Shown in pieces: positions 1-7,183 of a stretch of 64,000 bases of DNA. The first letter of the stretch is position 1, and every line of letters starts with the position of its first letter. Where the stretch lies: the NCBI RefSeq assembly GCF_034259205.1, contig NZ_CP139487.1:1612001-1676000 (forward strand), in the 5' to 3' direction. This DNA comes from Peredibacter starrii. Lineage in GTDB: Bacteria; Bdellovibrionota; Bacteriovoracia; Bacteriovoracales; Bacteriovoracaceae. The notes under the pieces are model-generated. The model had not been told where the DNA came from. It was given only the letters and a program-made list of their open reading frames with translations, and did no database searches. The translations under genes and the position numbers were made by a program.

Positions 1-1
1 G

Positions 2-301
2 ACTATGCATTTATCGATGGCCCTTGAAGTTCCAACGGTTGCTTTGTTCTGGCATCGGAACGTTATGAATTATGCTCCACTTAAGGCCGAGAACACTCGC
101 TTAGTTATTTCATGGCAAAGCCAGTGCTCAATATGTGGAAAAAATTGTTGTATGGAGACTTGTAAGCATGAAAGTTCGCTCTTAAGTGAGCTGACTGTGA
201 AGGAAGTTTTGAATGCCTCTTATGAACTCTTAGAAATTAATAGTCGCCCCTACCATCTGACTCAAAACCAAGGGCGAATCTTTCTGAAGTCCCGCAAATG
301 A
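2..301 (+). CDS. Glycosyltransferase family 9 (heptosyltransferase-like), C-terminal fragment
   Basis: This is the 3' end of a gene that begins before the window; the frame is already open at base 2. The first visible residues, T-MHLSMALEVPTVALF, resemble the conserved sugar-nucleotide-binding end of GT9 enzymes (typically D-T-G-x-M-H-L-A followed by P-x-V-A-L-F). GT9 enzymes add heptose to lipopolysaccharide core at the inner face of the membrane. A cluster of cysteines (CSICGKNCC, then C) follows and is common in this family's tail. The last 72 bases overlap the convergent gene at 230-781. The family assignment rests on a short segment, so the exact sugar is unknown. Confidence 0.6.
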   Translation, partial: TMHLSMALEVPTVALFWHRNVMNYAPLKAENTRLVISWQSQCSICGKNCCMETCKHESSLLSELTVKEVLNASYELLEINSRPYHLTQNQGRIFLKSRK

Positions 302-781
302 ACTAATAGATACTCCAAACCGAGGAGTTAATTGATATTGAAGAGTACTGTTAAAATTTGAATGCGGTTCCCATGGTTGAGTCTCATATTTATCGCTGTA
401 AACGTTCATGAGAGCAGAGAGCTTCTCAGTCAACTTTTGATGATGAGTAAAGTTCAACATGTACTTGCGAGGATTCTCAGATTGTACTGACTGATCCAGG
501 GCCATATTCATTGAAAGAGAGCGGTCCTTTTTCATTTTGTAATTAATGTTTAAAGACATTCCCTGCTTATACTCACCTCCAAGGTATCCCGGAGACTGAT
601 TTTGAGAGCTGAATGAGAGTTTACTTCCCTCATGTTCGAGCCATTGATATCTCTGGCGAATAGTCGAATTGTGAACCTGTAATAGCGTTTCAATTTCGGT
701 CCTACGGTCTTGATGAGATTGAGCGTAGAGAGAAGGTGCTCCGGCCAGGAGAGTGAATATTAAAAGAAAGTAGAATTTCAT
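230..781 (-). CDS. Small secreted or outer-membrane protein, unknown function
   Basis: The 183-residue product starts at the methionine of MKFYFLLIF because this gives a clean signal peptide ending near SLYAQ; an upstream in-frame start 36 nt earlier would put polar residues in front of it. The mature part is rich in alternating polar/hydrophobic segments and ends in ...GATINF. A terminal phenylalanine after alternating residues is typical of outer-membrane beta-barrels recognised by BamA. No family is recognised. Its 3' end overlaps the convergent glycosyltransferase by 72 nt. It may be a small barrel or periplasmic protein; the function is unknown. Confidence 0.55.
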   Translation of the reverse strand: MKFYFLLIFTLLAGAPSLYAQSHQDRRTEIETLLQVHNSTIRQRYQWLEHEGSKLSFSSQNQSPGYLGGEYKQGMSLNINYKMKKDRSLSMNMALDQSVQSENPRKYMLNFTHHQKLTEKLSALMNVYSDKYETQPWEPHSNFNSTLQYQLTPRFGVSISSFAGLQKDSPLVLSQMVGATINF

Positions 782-901
782 TGCCCACAAATTAAGTGAA
801 GACAGACTTTTTGCCAAAAGCTAAAGACATGACAAAAATACATTTATTCTCACAGCAAATCAGTGCATTATAGATAGTAAGTTCTATTGCTTAGAGGGTT
901 T

Positions 902-1702
902 ATGAAAAATATTTATTATCTGTGCATTTTAATCTCGTTTATGTCATGTGCTTCAAAACCAAAATGGGATTCAACAAAATTTGACCAAGAATTCGCAGTT
1001 AAAGAGATTGCTCCTGATACATATGTGGTCACTGATAAAACATTTTTTGATTCCAATATCCTTGTCGCTAAGATGAAAGATGGAACTGTCTTCATCGCTT
1101 CATCGCCATTTGAAACAGTAGGAACAAGAGAGCTCATTGGCTGGATCAAGGCCAAGTTGGAACCCAAAAAGATTGTGGCAGTTAACACTCACTTCCATGC
1201 CGACGGTACAGGTGGGAATGAGGCCTTCAAAGAAGCAGGAATTGAAACGTGGGCAAGTACTCTGACAAGCAAGCTACAGCAGGAGAATGCAGAAAGCGCA
1301 CGTAAGTTTGAAGCGACTAACTTTGCAGATAAACCTGAACTTCTGAAGCGTTTGAATGAGCGAAAGATGGTTCAGGCCGATTACGTCTTTTATGAGAAAG
1401 CAGGAAAGACCTTCACTTTCGGTGAAGAAAAAGTTCAACTCATTTATCCAGGTCCCGCTCACACTAAAGACAATATGGTTGCTTATTTTCCTGAGAGAAA
1501 GGTTCTATACGGAACTTGTATGATCAGACCGGGTGATTCTCTAGGTAACATTGCCGATGCAGATATTAGAGCTTGGCCTAAATCAGTTGAGAAGATTCAA
1601 GCACTAGATGCTTCCATCATCATTCCTGGACATGGCCCTGTAGGTGGCCCTGAACTACTTAGTAAAACATCTGAACTCGCAAAATCAGCTAAAAAGAAAT
1701 AA
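902..1702 (+). CDS. Subclass B1-like metallo-beta-lactamase, exported
   Basis: The 266-residue protein carries all the subclass B1 zinc ligands: H97-x-H99-x-D101 (NTHFHADGTGG), H187 (GPAHTKDN), C206 (LYGTC) and H244 (PGHG). The Cys ligand, the following LGN-IADAD-x-x-AWP segment and the order of motifs match B1 enzymes such as IMP, VIM and BcII rather than other MBL-fold hydrolases. It has an N-terminal signal with Cys16 in a weak lipobox (FMSC), so it may be a lipoprotein. About 35 extra residues lie between the ASTLTSKL segment and the next strand. The start at 902 follows an AGAGGG site; an earlier TTG at 887 is less likely. A hairpin terminator follows. Beta-lactam hydrolysis is predicted from family knowledge, not shown. 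Confidence 0.8.
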   Translation: MKNIYYLCILISFMSCASKPKWDSTKFDQEFAVKEIAPDTYVVTDKTFFDSNILVAKMKDGTVFIASSPFETVGTRELIGWIKAKLEPKKIVAVNTHFHADGTGGNEAFKEAGIETWASTLTSKLQQENAESARKFEATNFADKPELLKRLNERKMVQADYVFYEKAGKTFTFGEEKVQLIYPGPAHTKDNMVAYFPERKVLYGTCMIRPGDSLGNIADADIRAWPKSVEKIQALDASIIIPGHGPVGGPELLSKTSELAKSAKKK

Positions 1703-1716
1703 TGGTCTATGACTTG

Positions 1717-1749
1717 CAAAAGATCTCCTTGAACCAGGGAGATCTTTTG
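1717..1749 (+). terminator. Rho-independent terminator after the B1-like gene
   Basis: A perfect 12-bp stem (1717-1728 with 1738-1749) closes a 9-nt loop. Its 3' arm contains a TCTTTTG stretch, so the U-rich part lies inside the stem end. It sits 14 nt after the stop codon of the metallo-beta-lactamase gene and before the next gene's ribosome binding site. Confidence 0.7.
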
Positions 1750-1802
1750 TAAGGGTCTCCAAAGACGAGCGGGGCAGTTTGCCTCCAAGTCGTGGAGGTA
1801 TT

Positions 1803-2705
1803 ATGCGCATACATCATTTGAATTGTATTTCTTCTTGCCCCTTGGGTGGAAGATTGATGGATGATGGTGTCGAATCAATCCTTCATAGAGGCCACCTAAC
1901 TAATCACTGCTTATTAATAGAAACTTCTGAGAGTCTGGTACTGGTAGACACCGGTTTTGGTTTGAACGATGTCAAAGACCCGTCCTCACGCTTAAGTCAC
2001 TTCTTCTTAAATTTAGTGAAACCTGATTTTCGAGAAGAAATGACAGCGTACCGACAAGTAGAACAACTTGGTCTCAATCCAAAAGACGTAAGGCACATCA
2101 TTCTCACCCATCTTGATTTTGATCATGCAGGCGGGCTTGATGATTTTCCATGGGCAAAAGTCCATCTCTTGAATGCTGAAAAAGAATATGCCTTTCTCCA
2201 GAAGACATGGCTTGATCGTCAGCGATTTAGACCGGAACAATGGAGCACCCGAAATAACTGGATAGGATATGAACCAGACGAAGGTGAAGGATGGTTTGGT
2301 TTTAATCTAGTCAGAAAATTAGAGGGTCTTCCTCCTGAGATTCTACTTGTTCCTCTGATTGGCCATACATTCGGTCATGCAGGAGTTGCGATTAAAGTAG
2401 AGAATGGATGGTATCTTTTAACGGGTGACGCTTATTTCTTTCATGAAGAAATGCATCCCGCAGAACCTAGATGTACTTCAGGGCTGGCTTTTTATCAGCG
2501 GATGATGGATAAGAATCATAAGTTGAGAGTTTGGAATCAGCAGCGGCTACGAGAATTAAAAAGAGATCATAGTGATAAGATTGAAATCTTCTGTTCTCAT
2601 GACGTTGAGGAATTTGAGCGTCTGACTGGCAGAAGCGCCCAAATTCCAATTGAGAAGATGACTTGGACTGGATCGATGAATTTTCCCTATGATGAAATGG
2701 GATAA
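1803..2705 (+). CDS. MBL-fold metallohydrolase, AHL-lactonase-like
   Basis: The 300-residue protein starts at 1803, 4 nt after a GGAGG site. It belongs to the metallo-beta-lactamase fold, in the branch that includes N-acyl-homoserine lactonases: LVDTGFG near residue 48, THLDFDHAGGL at 102-112, GHTFGHAG, then LLTGDAYF and a late SHD. The metal motif is H103-x-D105-x-D107-H108, so the second histidine of the usual HxHxDH is aspartate. There is no signal peptide, so it is cytoplasmic. It lies downstream of a terminator, so it is transcribed separately from the B1-like gene. The substrate is unknown; quorum quenching is one possibility only. Confidence 0.7.
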   Translation: MRIHHLNCISSCPLGGRLMDDGVESILHRGHLTNHCLLIETSESLVLVDTGFGLNDVKDPSSRLSHFFLNLVKPDFREEMTAYRQVEQLGLNPKDVRHIILTHLDFDHAGGLDDFPWAKVHLLNAEKEYAFLQKTWLDRQRFRPEQWSTRNNWIGYEPDEGEGWFGFNLVRKLEGLPPEILLVPLIGHTFGHAGVAIKVENGWYLLTGDAYFFHEEMHPAEPRCTSGLAFYQRMMDKNHKLRVWNQQRLRELKRDHSDKIEIFCSHDVEEFERLTGRSAQIPIEKMTWTGSMNFPYDEMG

Positions 2706-2706
2706 A

Positions 2707-3618
2707 TTACTGGTGAATCGAATCCATTTCCATTGAATCACGACCTACTGGTGAGTAAGACTCATTCGCGAATCCAACCAGCTCATTATAAAGGTCCTGT
2801 GTTTCTTCAGGGAAATCTGAAACTTCAATACCTTCAATCTGAAGCTGCTTGAACTTCTTGATGATCTTCTTCAGGGCCTGATCGATTTCCTGGAACTCTC
2901 TTTGATTTGGATCATTCGGAGTTGCAGCGATGGCCTTCTCAATACCTTGAGCCTTGGCGATCTTCACGAACTTCTTGATCTCGCGAACTGGAAGTTCTTT
3001 AACGTGCTCGATGGCCTCTTCTTGCTCTTCTTTATTAAGTTTCACGATCTCGTTTGTTTGAGAAAGAGAAAGCTCACCATTTTTACGAGCTTCTTTAACT
3101 ACTGATGCCGCCATTTCATCACGATTGATGGCCTCGTGAATTTGCTTCGGAGAAAGACCAGTCTTCTCAGAAACCATATTCAAGAATTTTTCTGCAGGAA
3201 GAACCTGAACTTTTTTAGCTTTAGGGGCATCTTCAGTTACTTCAACTGGAGCTGCTTCTACTACAGGAGCTTCAGCTTCCTCGTGAGGATTAAGCGCCTG
3301 GTAGATTTCCTTAGCACGACGAAGATGAGACTCAACTTCGATTTTTGTAAGGTCTTTACGAACAAGGTTCTCATCGATTGATACGAGTTCGCGCTCTAGT
3401 TCGTTTCTATCAACCACCATAACTGGGGCCTCAGTGAAACCAAGGTTAAGCATCGCTTGGTAGCGACGAGCGCCGGCCAGGATAACGTTGTCTGGAGAAA
3501 TAACGAGTGGGGCGATAAGGCCCAGAGTAGAGATTGATTTTTCTAGCTCCGAAACGTCCGTTCCTAGACGCAAATACGGATTGGTTGCCTTAAGCTCATT
3601 TAGCTTTCTGATTTCCAC
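2707..3618 (-). CDS. ParB/Spo0J-like nuclease-fold DNA-binding protein
   Basis: The 303-residue protein begins at a GTG codon preceded by GGGAG. Residues 1-110 form a ParB N-terminal (sulfiredoxin-like) domain: LGLIAPLVIS, a GARRYQAML box equivalent to the GERRxxA box, and ENLVRKDLTKIE. A proline/glutamate-rich linker follows (about 112-135), then an HTH-like part (LSPKQIHEAINRDE) and a long acidic/lysine-rich C-terminus. In canonical ParB the GARR/GERR region binds CTP. No parA neighbour is present, so it is probably not the chromosomal segregation ParB but a relative used elsewhere. It converges on the MBL gene with a 1-nt gap. Confidence 0.75.
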   Translation of the reverse strand: MEIRKLNELKATNPYLRLGTDVSELEKSISTLGLIAPLVISPDNVILAGARRYQAMLNLGFTEAPVMVVDRNELERELVSIDENLVRKDLTKIEVESHLRRAKEIYQALNPHEEAEAPVVEAAPVEVTEDAPKAKKVQVLPAEKFLNMVSEKTGLSPKQIHEAINRDEMAASVVKEARKNGELSLSQTNEIVKLNKEEQEEAIEHVKELPVREIKKFVKIAKAQGIEKAIAATPNDPNQREFQEIDQALKKIIKKFKQLQIEGIEVSDFPEETQDLYNELVGFANESYSPVGRDSMEMDSIHQ

Positions 3619-3860
3619 GATAGCTCCCGAAAATATAGTAAGTGTGTGTGTCTGAAAATGGTCTATCAGGAGAGGCTTTTTGTCAGGTTAAAGGGGATTA
3701 CAAAGTCTGACATTAAAACAAAAAGTGTTTGAAATTACATGTAAATCAATAACAATCGTTTGAAAAACTCAGCCTCACTTTCTCACCTATCTAATTCTGA
3801 GGACAAATTAAGAAGCCGATTTTCATTAACAGCGTGACCATAGGTCAACGAGGTCATCAT

Positions 3861-4286
3861 ATGCTTAAAAAGTATAAAGGAAGCTGTCACTGTAAATCCG
3901 TTCAATATCAGGTGAGTCTTGATCTCTCACAAGGGATTCGAAAGTGTAACTGTACATTCTGTTATAAAACCAAGATGCAAAAAGTGTTCGCTGATTATGA
4001 TAAGTTCAGACTTCTCACTAATGAATTTGAACTTTGTGACTATCGTGGTCCTGAATCCAATTGGCCTCCGGGAAAAATCCATCATTATTTTTGTAAGAGC
4101 TGCGGGGTACGATGTTTTTCCAAAGGATATCTTCAGCAAGCACCTTTCAATGGTTGGTTCTACTGTATAAACATTGCAACACTAGATGATATGACTCCCG
4201 AAGAAATCATTCATGCTCCTGTAATTTATGAAGATGGTCTCCATGATCAATTCGAAGTTCCTCCCCATGAAACTCGGCATTTATAG
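3861..4286 (+). CDS. GFA/CENP-V family zinc protein
   Basis: The 141-residue protein has the cysteine pattern of the glutathione-dependent formaldehyde-activating (GFA) family: GSCHCKSVQY near the N-terminus, KCNCTFC, and FCKSCGVRCFSKG in the second half. These cysteines bind zinc in known members. The start at 3861 follows an ACGAGG site; an earlier in-frame ATG at 3834 lacks one. Family members act on glutathione adducts, but most are uncharacterised and this one's substrate is unknown. It is followed by the ThrRS leader region and seems monocistronic. Confidence 0.75.
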   Translation: MLKKYKGSCHCKSVQYQVSLDLSQGIRKCNCTFCYKTKMQKVFADYDKFRLLTNEFELCDYRGPESNWPPGKIHHYFCKSCGVRCFSKGYLQQAPFNGWFYCINIATLDDMTPEEIIHAPVIYEDGLHDQFEVPPHETRHL

Positions 4287-4292
4287 ATGTGA

Positions 4293-4321
4293 TTGAAATC
4301 CATTTCAAATTAGAGTAAGAT
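4293..4321 (+). promoter_or_regulatory. Candidate sigma70 promoter of the thrS leader
   Basis: TTGAAA at 4293-4298 and TAAGAT at 4316-4321 are separated by exactly 17 nt, a good fit to a housekeeping promoter. The predicted start of transcription (about 4328) falls at the ATG of the leader peptide at 4329, so that peptide would be translated from a leaderless mRNA. The -35 also sits in a small dyad (TTGAAA-TCCA-TTTCAA), which could be an operator. Confidence 0.5.
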
Positions 4322-4328
4322 GCATTTT

Positions 4329-4382
4329 ATGAAGAAACTTTCTCTTATCTTCATTCAGGCCTCTACCACAACCACCCCGTAA
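4329..4382 (+). CDS. Threonine-rich leader peptide upstream of thrS
   Basis: A 17-codon reading frame encodes MKKLSLIFIQASTTTTP followed by TAA. The four consecutive threonine codons (ACC ACA ACC ACC, 4365-4376) lie just before the stop, and the next gene encodes threonyl-tRNA synthetase. This is the classic layout of ribosome-mediated attenuation leaders such as thrL: scarcity of charged tRNA-Thr would stall the ribosome on these codons and change folding of the RNA behind it. An in-frame ATG at 4320 could also serve as the start. No ribosome binding site is evident. It is too short to be found by ordinary gene prediction. Confidence 0.65.
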   Translation: MKKLSLIFIQASTTTTP

Positions 4383-4447
4383 GGGGACACATTCATCGTT
4401 TGCCCGAACGGGCGACACACTACATTTAGTATTTTTATATTTTTAAC
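4375..4447 (+). promoter_or_regulatory. Putative attenuator region of thrS
   Basis: Several short, partly exclusive pairings can be drawn after the Thr codons: CCCC-GTAA-GGGG (4375-4386, including the leader stop codon), a 6-bp TTGCCC-GAAC-GGGCGA hairpin (4400-4415), and ACTA-CATT-TAGT (4419-4430) directly followed by a T-rich run (4431-4445). CCCGT at 4376-4380 can alternatively pair with ACGGG at 4408-4412, which would disrupt the first two. The switch is inferred; the exact terminator and antiterminator are not resolved by eye. Confidence 0.45.
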
Positions 4448-4496
4448 TTTTATGGCGTAAGAGCTTATTGATCTCTTATTGTCGGGAGAAATTTAT

Positions 4497-5684
4497 ATGA
4501 TGAATGAATTCGATCACCGAGTTCTCGGGGCGAAGTACGACCTTTTTTCTTTCTTTGAAGAAGGTCCTGGTTTTCCGGTGTGGCATGAAAAAGGGCTACG
4601 AATTAAAAATGCACTTATTGAATTTTGGCGAAAACTCCATGCTGAGAGCGGTTACGTGGAGATTCAGTCTCCCATAATGCTCGATAAAGAACTTTGGAAG
4701 AGGTCAGGGCACTGTGATTACTTTGAGGAGAATATGTACTTCTCATCCGTTGATAAAAGAGACTTCGCCATTAAACCCATGAACTGTCCGGGAGCTATTC
4801 TGGTGTTTAATCAGAAGAAGCGCTCGCATGCAGAACTTCCTCTAAGAATTTGTGAATTAGGACACGTTCACCGTCATGAGAACTCTGGGTCTCTGCATGG
4901 ACTCATGCGAGTGCGCTCATTCGTTCAAGATGATGCTCATATCTTCTGTAATCGAAACCAACTGCTTCAAGAAATTAAAGACGTGATCAGGTTAATTGAG
5001 AAGATTATGAATCAGTGTGGACTGAAAGATTATCACTTTGAGCTTTCACTTCGTGGCGGTGAGAAGGAGTACCTAGGTTCTGATGAGGATTGGGCCATGG
5101 CCGAAGGAAAGCTAGAAGAGGCACTGCGGGACCTGAATTATAGTGTGAAGAAGAATCCGGGCGAGGCCAAGTTTTACGGACCTTCACTCGATCTTCATCT
5201 GAAGGATGTTCATGGACGATCATGGCAGTGTTCTTCGGTCCAGCTAGACTTCAATCTCCCAAAAAGATTCAACGTTCACTACTTTGACGAGAAGGGAGAA
5301 CGCCAAGTGCCATACATGCTTCACCGAGCAATCTATGGTTCATTGGAAAGATTCATTGGGATTCTTCTGGAAAATTATGGAAAGGATCTTCCTTTCTGGT
5401 TTCATCCGGTTCAGTACAAGATTTTGAATATTGCTGAGGAGTCTCGTGAGTACTCCTTGAGAGTGGCCTCCGTGTTACGTAACAAAGGTTTTAAAGTTGA
5501 GCTCGACCTCAGTGATAGACCATTGAAAGAAAAAATCAGAAGGGCCCATGACGAATTGATTCATAGTCTCATAATCATCGGTAAGAAGGAGATGGAGAGT
5601 GGGAACATTGTTATGCGATCTCTGAAAGGTGAGGATCAAAAGGTCATTGCGTTGAATGCTTTGCAGTTTGATGATTTTTCATAA
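4497..5684 (+). CDS. thrS: Threonyl-tRNA synthetase, short form without editing domain
   Basis: The 395-residue class II synthetase attaches threonine to tRNA-Thr in the cytoplasm. The catalytic core covers about residues 1-295: motif 1 near VEIQSPIML, the zinc ligands C97 (MNCPGA), H148 (QDDAH) and H276 (YMLHRAIYGS), and the class II motif 2 segment after CELGHVHRHE. The anticodon-binding domain covers about 300-395 (ELDLSDRPLKEKIR). The usual N-terminal TGS and editing domains (about 240 residues in E. coli ThrRS) are absent, so Ser-tRNA-Thr proofreading is not encoded here. The start at 4497 follows GGGAG; a TTG 18 nt upstream is less likely. It is probably a second, starvation-induced ThrRS, given the Thr leader. 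Confidence 0.88.
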   Translation: MMNEFDHRVLGAKYDLFSFFEEGPGFPVWHEKGLRIKNALIEFWRKLHAESGYVEIQSPIMLDKELWKRSGHCDYFEENMYFSSVDKRDFAIKPMNCPGAILVFNQKKRSHAELPLRICELGHVHRHENSGSLHGLMRVRSFVQDDAHIFCNRNQLLQEIKDVIRLIEKIMNQCGLKDYHFELSLRGGEKEYLGSDEDWAMAEGKLEEALRDLNYSVKKNPGEAKFYGPSLDLHLKDVHGRSWQCSSVQLDFNLPKRFNVHYFDEKGERQVPYMLHRAIYGSLERFIGILLENYGKDLPFWFHPVQYKILNIAEESREYSLRVASVLRNKGFKVELDLSDRPLKEKIRRAHDELIHSLIIIGKKEMESGNIVMRSLKGEDQKVIALNALQFDDFS

Positions 5685-5719
5685 TCGCAGTAGTCATATG
5701 TCTGAACGAGGAGGACATC

Positions 5720-5935
5720 ATGGCGAAAAAGAAAGCTACTCGAAAGAAAACTCGTAAAAAGGCCACCACGCGAGCAGGCAAGTATGTGAAGGAAGAAATG
5801 CACGCCCGTAAGAAGAAGAAAGGGAAGATGAGTAAGAAGCAAGCAGTTGCAATCGGACTCTCTAAGGCCCGTCAAAAAGGTATTAAAGTGCCTAAGAAGA
5901 AAAAGGCCTCTAAGAAAAAATCTTCTAAAAAATGA
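5720..5935 (+). CDS. Lysine-rich DUF6496-type small protein
   Basis: This 71-residue, extremely basic protein is almost half lysine. It has AKKKATRKKT-type repeats at both ends and a central segment KMSKKQAVAIGLSKARQKG, which matches the DUF6496 motif seen in many bacteria. The ends resemble histone H1-like or HU-tail sequences, so nucleic-acid binding is plausible. It follows a GAGGAGG site, and its stop overlaps the start of the next gene (ATGA), so it is translationally coupled to a PLD-like enzyme. The role is unknown. Confidence 0.75.
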   Translation: MAKKKATRKKTRKKATTRAGKYVKEEMHARKKKKGKMSKKQAVAIGLSKARQKGIKVPKKKKASKKKSSKK

Positions 5936-6885
5936 ATATTCAGTTAGTCACGGATCAAGAATATCTGCCGACCCTATTAGACCTTCTCTCGAAGGCCAAG
6001 AAGTCGGTAGATATTCTTTCTTATTCATTCGCGATTGGAAGTGCATCAGGTAAGCACAATAAAAAGAGTGCTCCTTATGAAATCGCGATGAAGCTCAAAG
6101 AAATTAAAGAAGAACGTGGAGACAAACTCCGTATTCGCTTTTTCACGGAAGGTCTTCGTGAAACTGTTCATCGTAATAAAGTTACCGCTGATTTATTGGA
6201 AGAGGCCGGAGCTGAAATTGTTTACGGTTCCACACACGCCAAAGGTTTTTGTATCGATGGCCGTTACGTGCTTTTTGGTTCAACCAACCTCACTAATCAA
6301 TCCATCATGAAGAACAATGAGGCGAACCTTCTTATTGATGATGCAAAAATGGCCAAAGAATTTCTTCGCTATTTTAACCATCTTTGGAAAGGTGGAGAAC
6401 ATGGAGGGATTGTTCTTCGTCCTCCATTCCTGGCCGACGGTGCATTCAAAGAAGTCATTATTGATATGATTGAAGGTGCGAAAAAGAAGATTGAGTTCTC
6501 AATTTACTTCTTTAATCAGCGAGATATCGAGAACGCTTTAATTGAAGCTCATGAAAGAGGGGTGGAAATCACAGGCTACATTCATCAACATGCGAGTTTT
6601 GCTCTTTCCTACATTCGTGCCAATCGCGCGACGGTCAAACGATTAGAAGCGGCCGGCATTACTGATCTCCATTGGGGACCGCTATATACCTTCTCGCACT
6701 CGAAATATATTATTGTGGATCGTAAGGAAATTGCACTTGGGACGGGGAACTGGCTGGATGAGGACGTTTGGGTTCACCCTCAGTTGTATATCAATCTCGA
6801 GAGCCCAACGCTTGCACGCGGGCTCGCAAAACATTTAGAGTCTTATATTACTTCTTCTTCATCGACTGAACATAAGCGTGGATAG
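5932..6885 (+). CDS. Phospholipase D-like protein, cytoplasmic
   Basis: The 317-residue protein has two HKD motifs: THAKGFCIDG-x-x-x-x-FGSTNLT near residue 100 and SHSKYIIVDRKE-x-x-x-GTGNW near residue 262. Two such motifs form one active site in PLD-superfamily enzymes (nucleases, phospholipases, cardiolipin synthases). There is no signal peptide or membrane helix, which favours a nuclease or other cytoplasmic phosphodiesterase over cardiolipin synthase. Its start overlaps the stop of the basic DUF6496 protein, suggesting a shared role, perhaps on nucleic acid. Its 3' end overlaps the convergent cytochrome gene by 38 nt. Confidence 0.8.
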   Translation: MNIQLVTDQEYLPTLLDLLSKAKKSVDILSYSFAIGSASGKHNKKSAPYEIAMKLKEIKEERGDKLRIRFFTEGLRETVHRNKVTADLLEEAGAEIVYGSTHAKGFCIDGRYVLFGSTNLTNQSIMKNNEANLLIDDAKMAKEFLRYFNHLWKGGEHGGIVLRPPFLADGAFKEVIIDMIEGAKKKIEFSIYFFNQRDIENALIEAHERGVEITGYIHQHASFALSYIRANRATVKRLEAAGITDLHWGPLYTFSHSKYIIVDRKEIALGTGNWLDEDVWVHPQLYINLESPTLARGLAKHLESYITSSSSTEHKRG

Positions 6886-7183
6886 AAGGCACATCTTTCT
6901 CAAACTGAGGTAGAGGTCTCATCGCTTTTGTTTTACGTTTCGGAACAAATCCAGCTGGAAGTTTATCAGGATATCTTCCTGTCTTAACTTTATAAGTCAT
7001 GACATCCAGAGGAGCATCAGTCACTTCAGGACCAAGAGAACCCTTCATATTCGGATCACGGTTGTGACATTGAATACAGGTTGAAAGCCAAATGCGTTTA
7101 CCCTTGTTGATATCTACTTGAGCAAATGCCATTTGAGAGAGAAGAAGGGAGCCCATAAGGACTCCCGCAATTTTTATTATCAT
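6848..7183 (-). CDS. Periplasmic c-type cytochrome
   Basis: The 111-residue protein has a signal peptide (MIIKIAGVLMGSLLLSQMAFA) and one haem-binding motif, C36-I-Q-C39-H40. A methionine in KTKAMRPLP (about residue 89) is a likely sixth ligand. Its start overlaps the stop of the PuuD-like membrane gene by 4 nt (ATGA), so the two form an operon. In full-length PuuD urate oxidases a cytochrome c domain is fused to the C-terminus of the membrane part; here it is a separate protein. It probably carries electrons from the membrane protein towards the respiratory chain. Confidence 0.85.
   Translation of the reverse strand: MIIKIAGVLMGSLLLSQMAFAQVDINKGKRIWLSTCIQCHNRDPNMKGSLGPEVTDAPLDVMTYKVKTGRYPDKLPAGFVPKRKTKAMRPLPQFEKDVPSIHAYVQSMKKK

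Noticed and set aside
4329-4496. T-box riboswitch before thrS
   Set aside because: No T-box signature (the conserved AGGGUGG/ACC-type element) or specifier-loop hairpin was visible; the Thr codon run in a short frame explains the region better.
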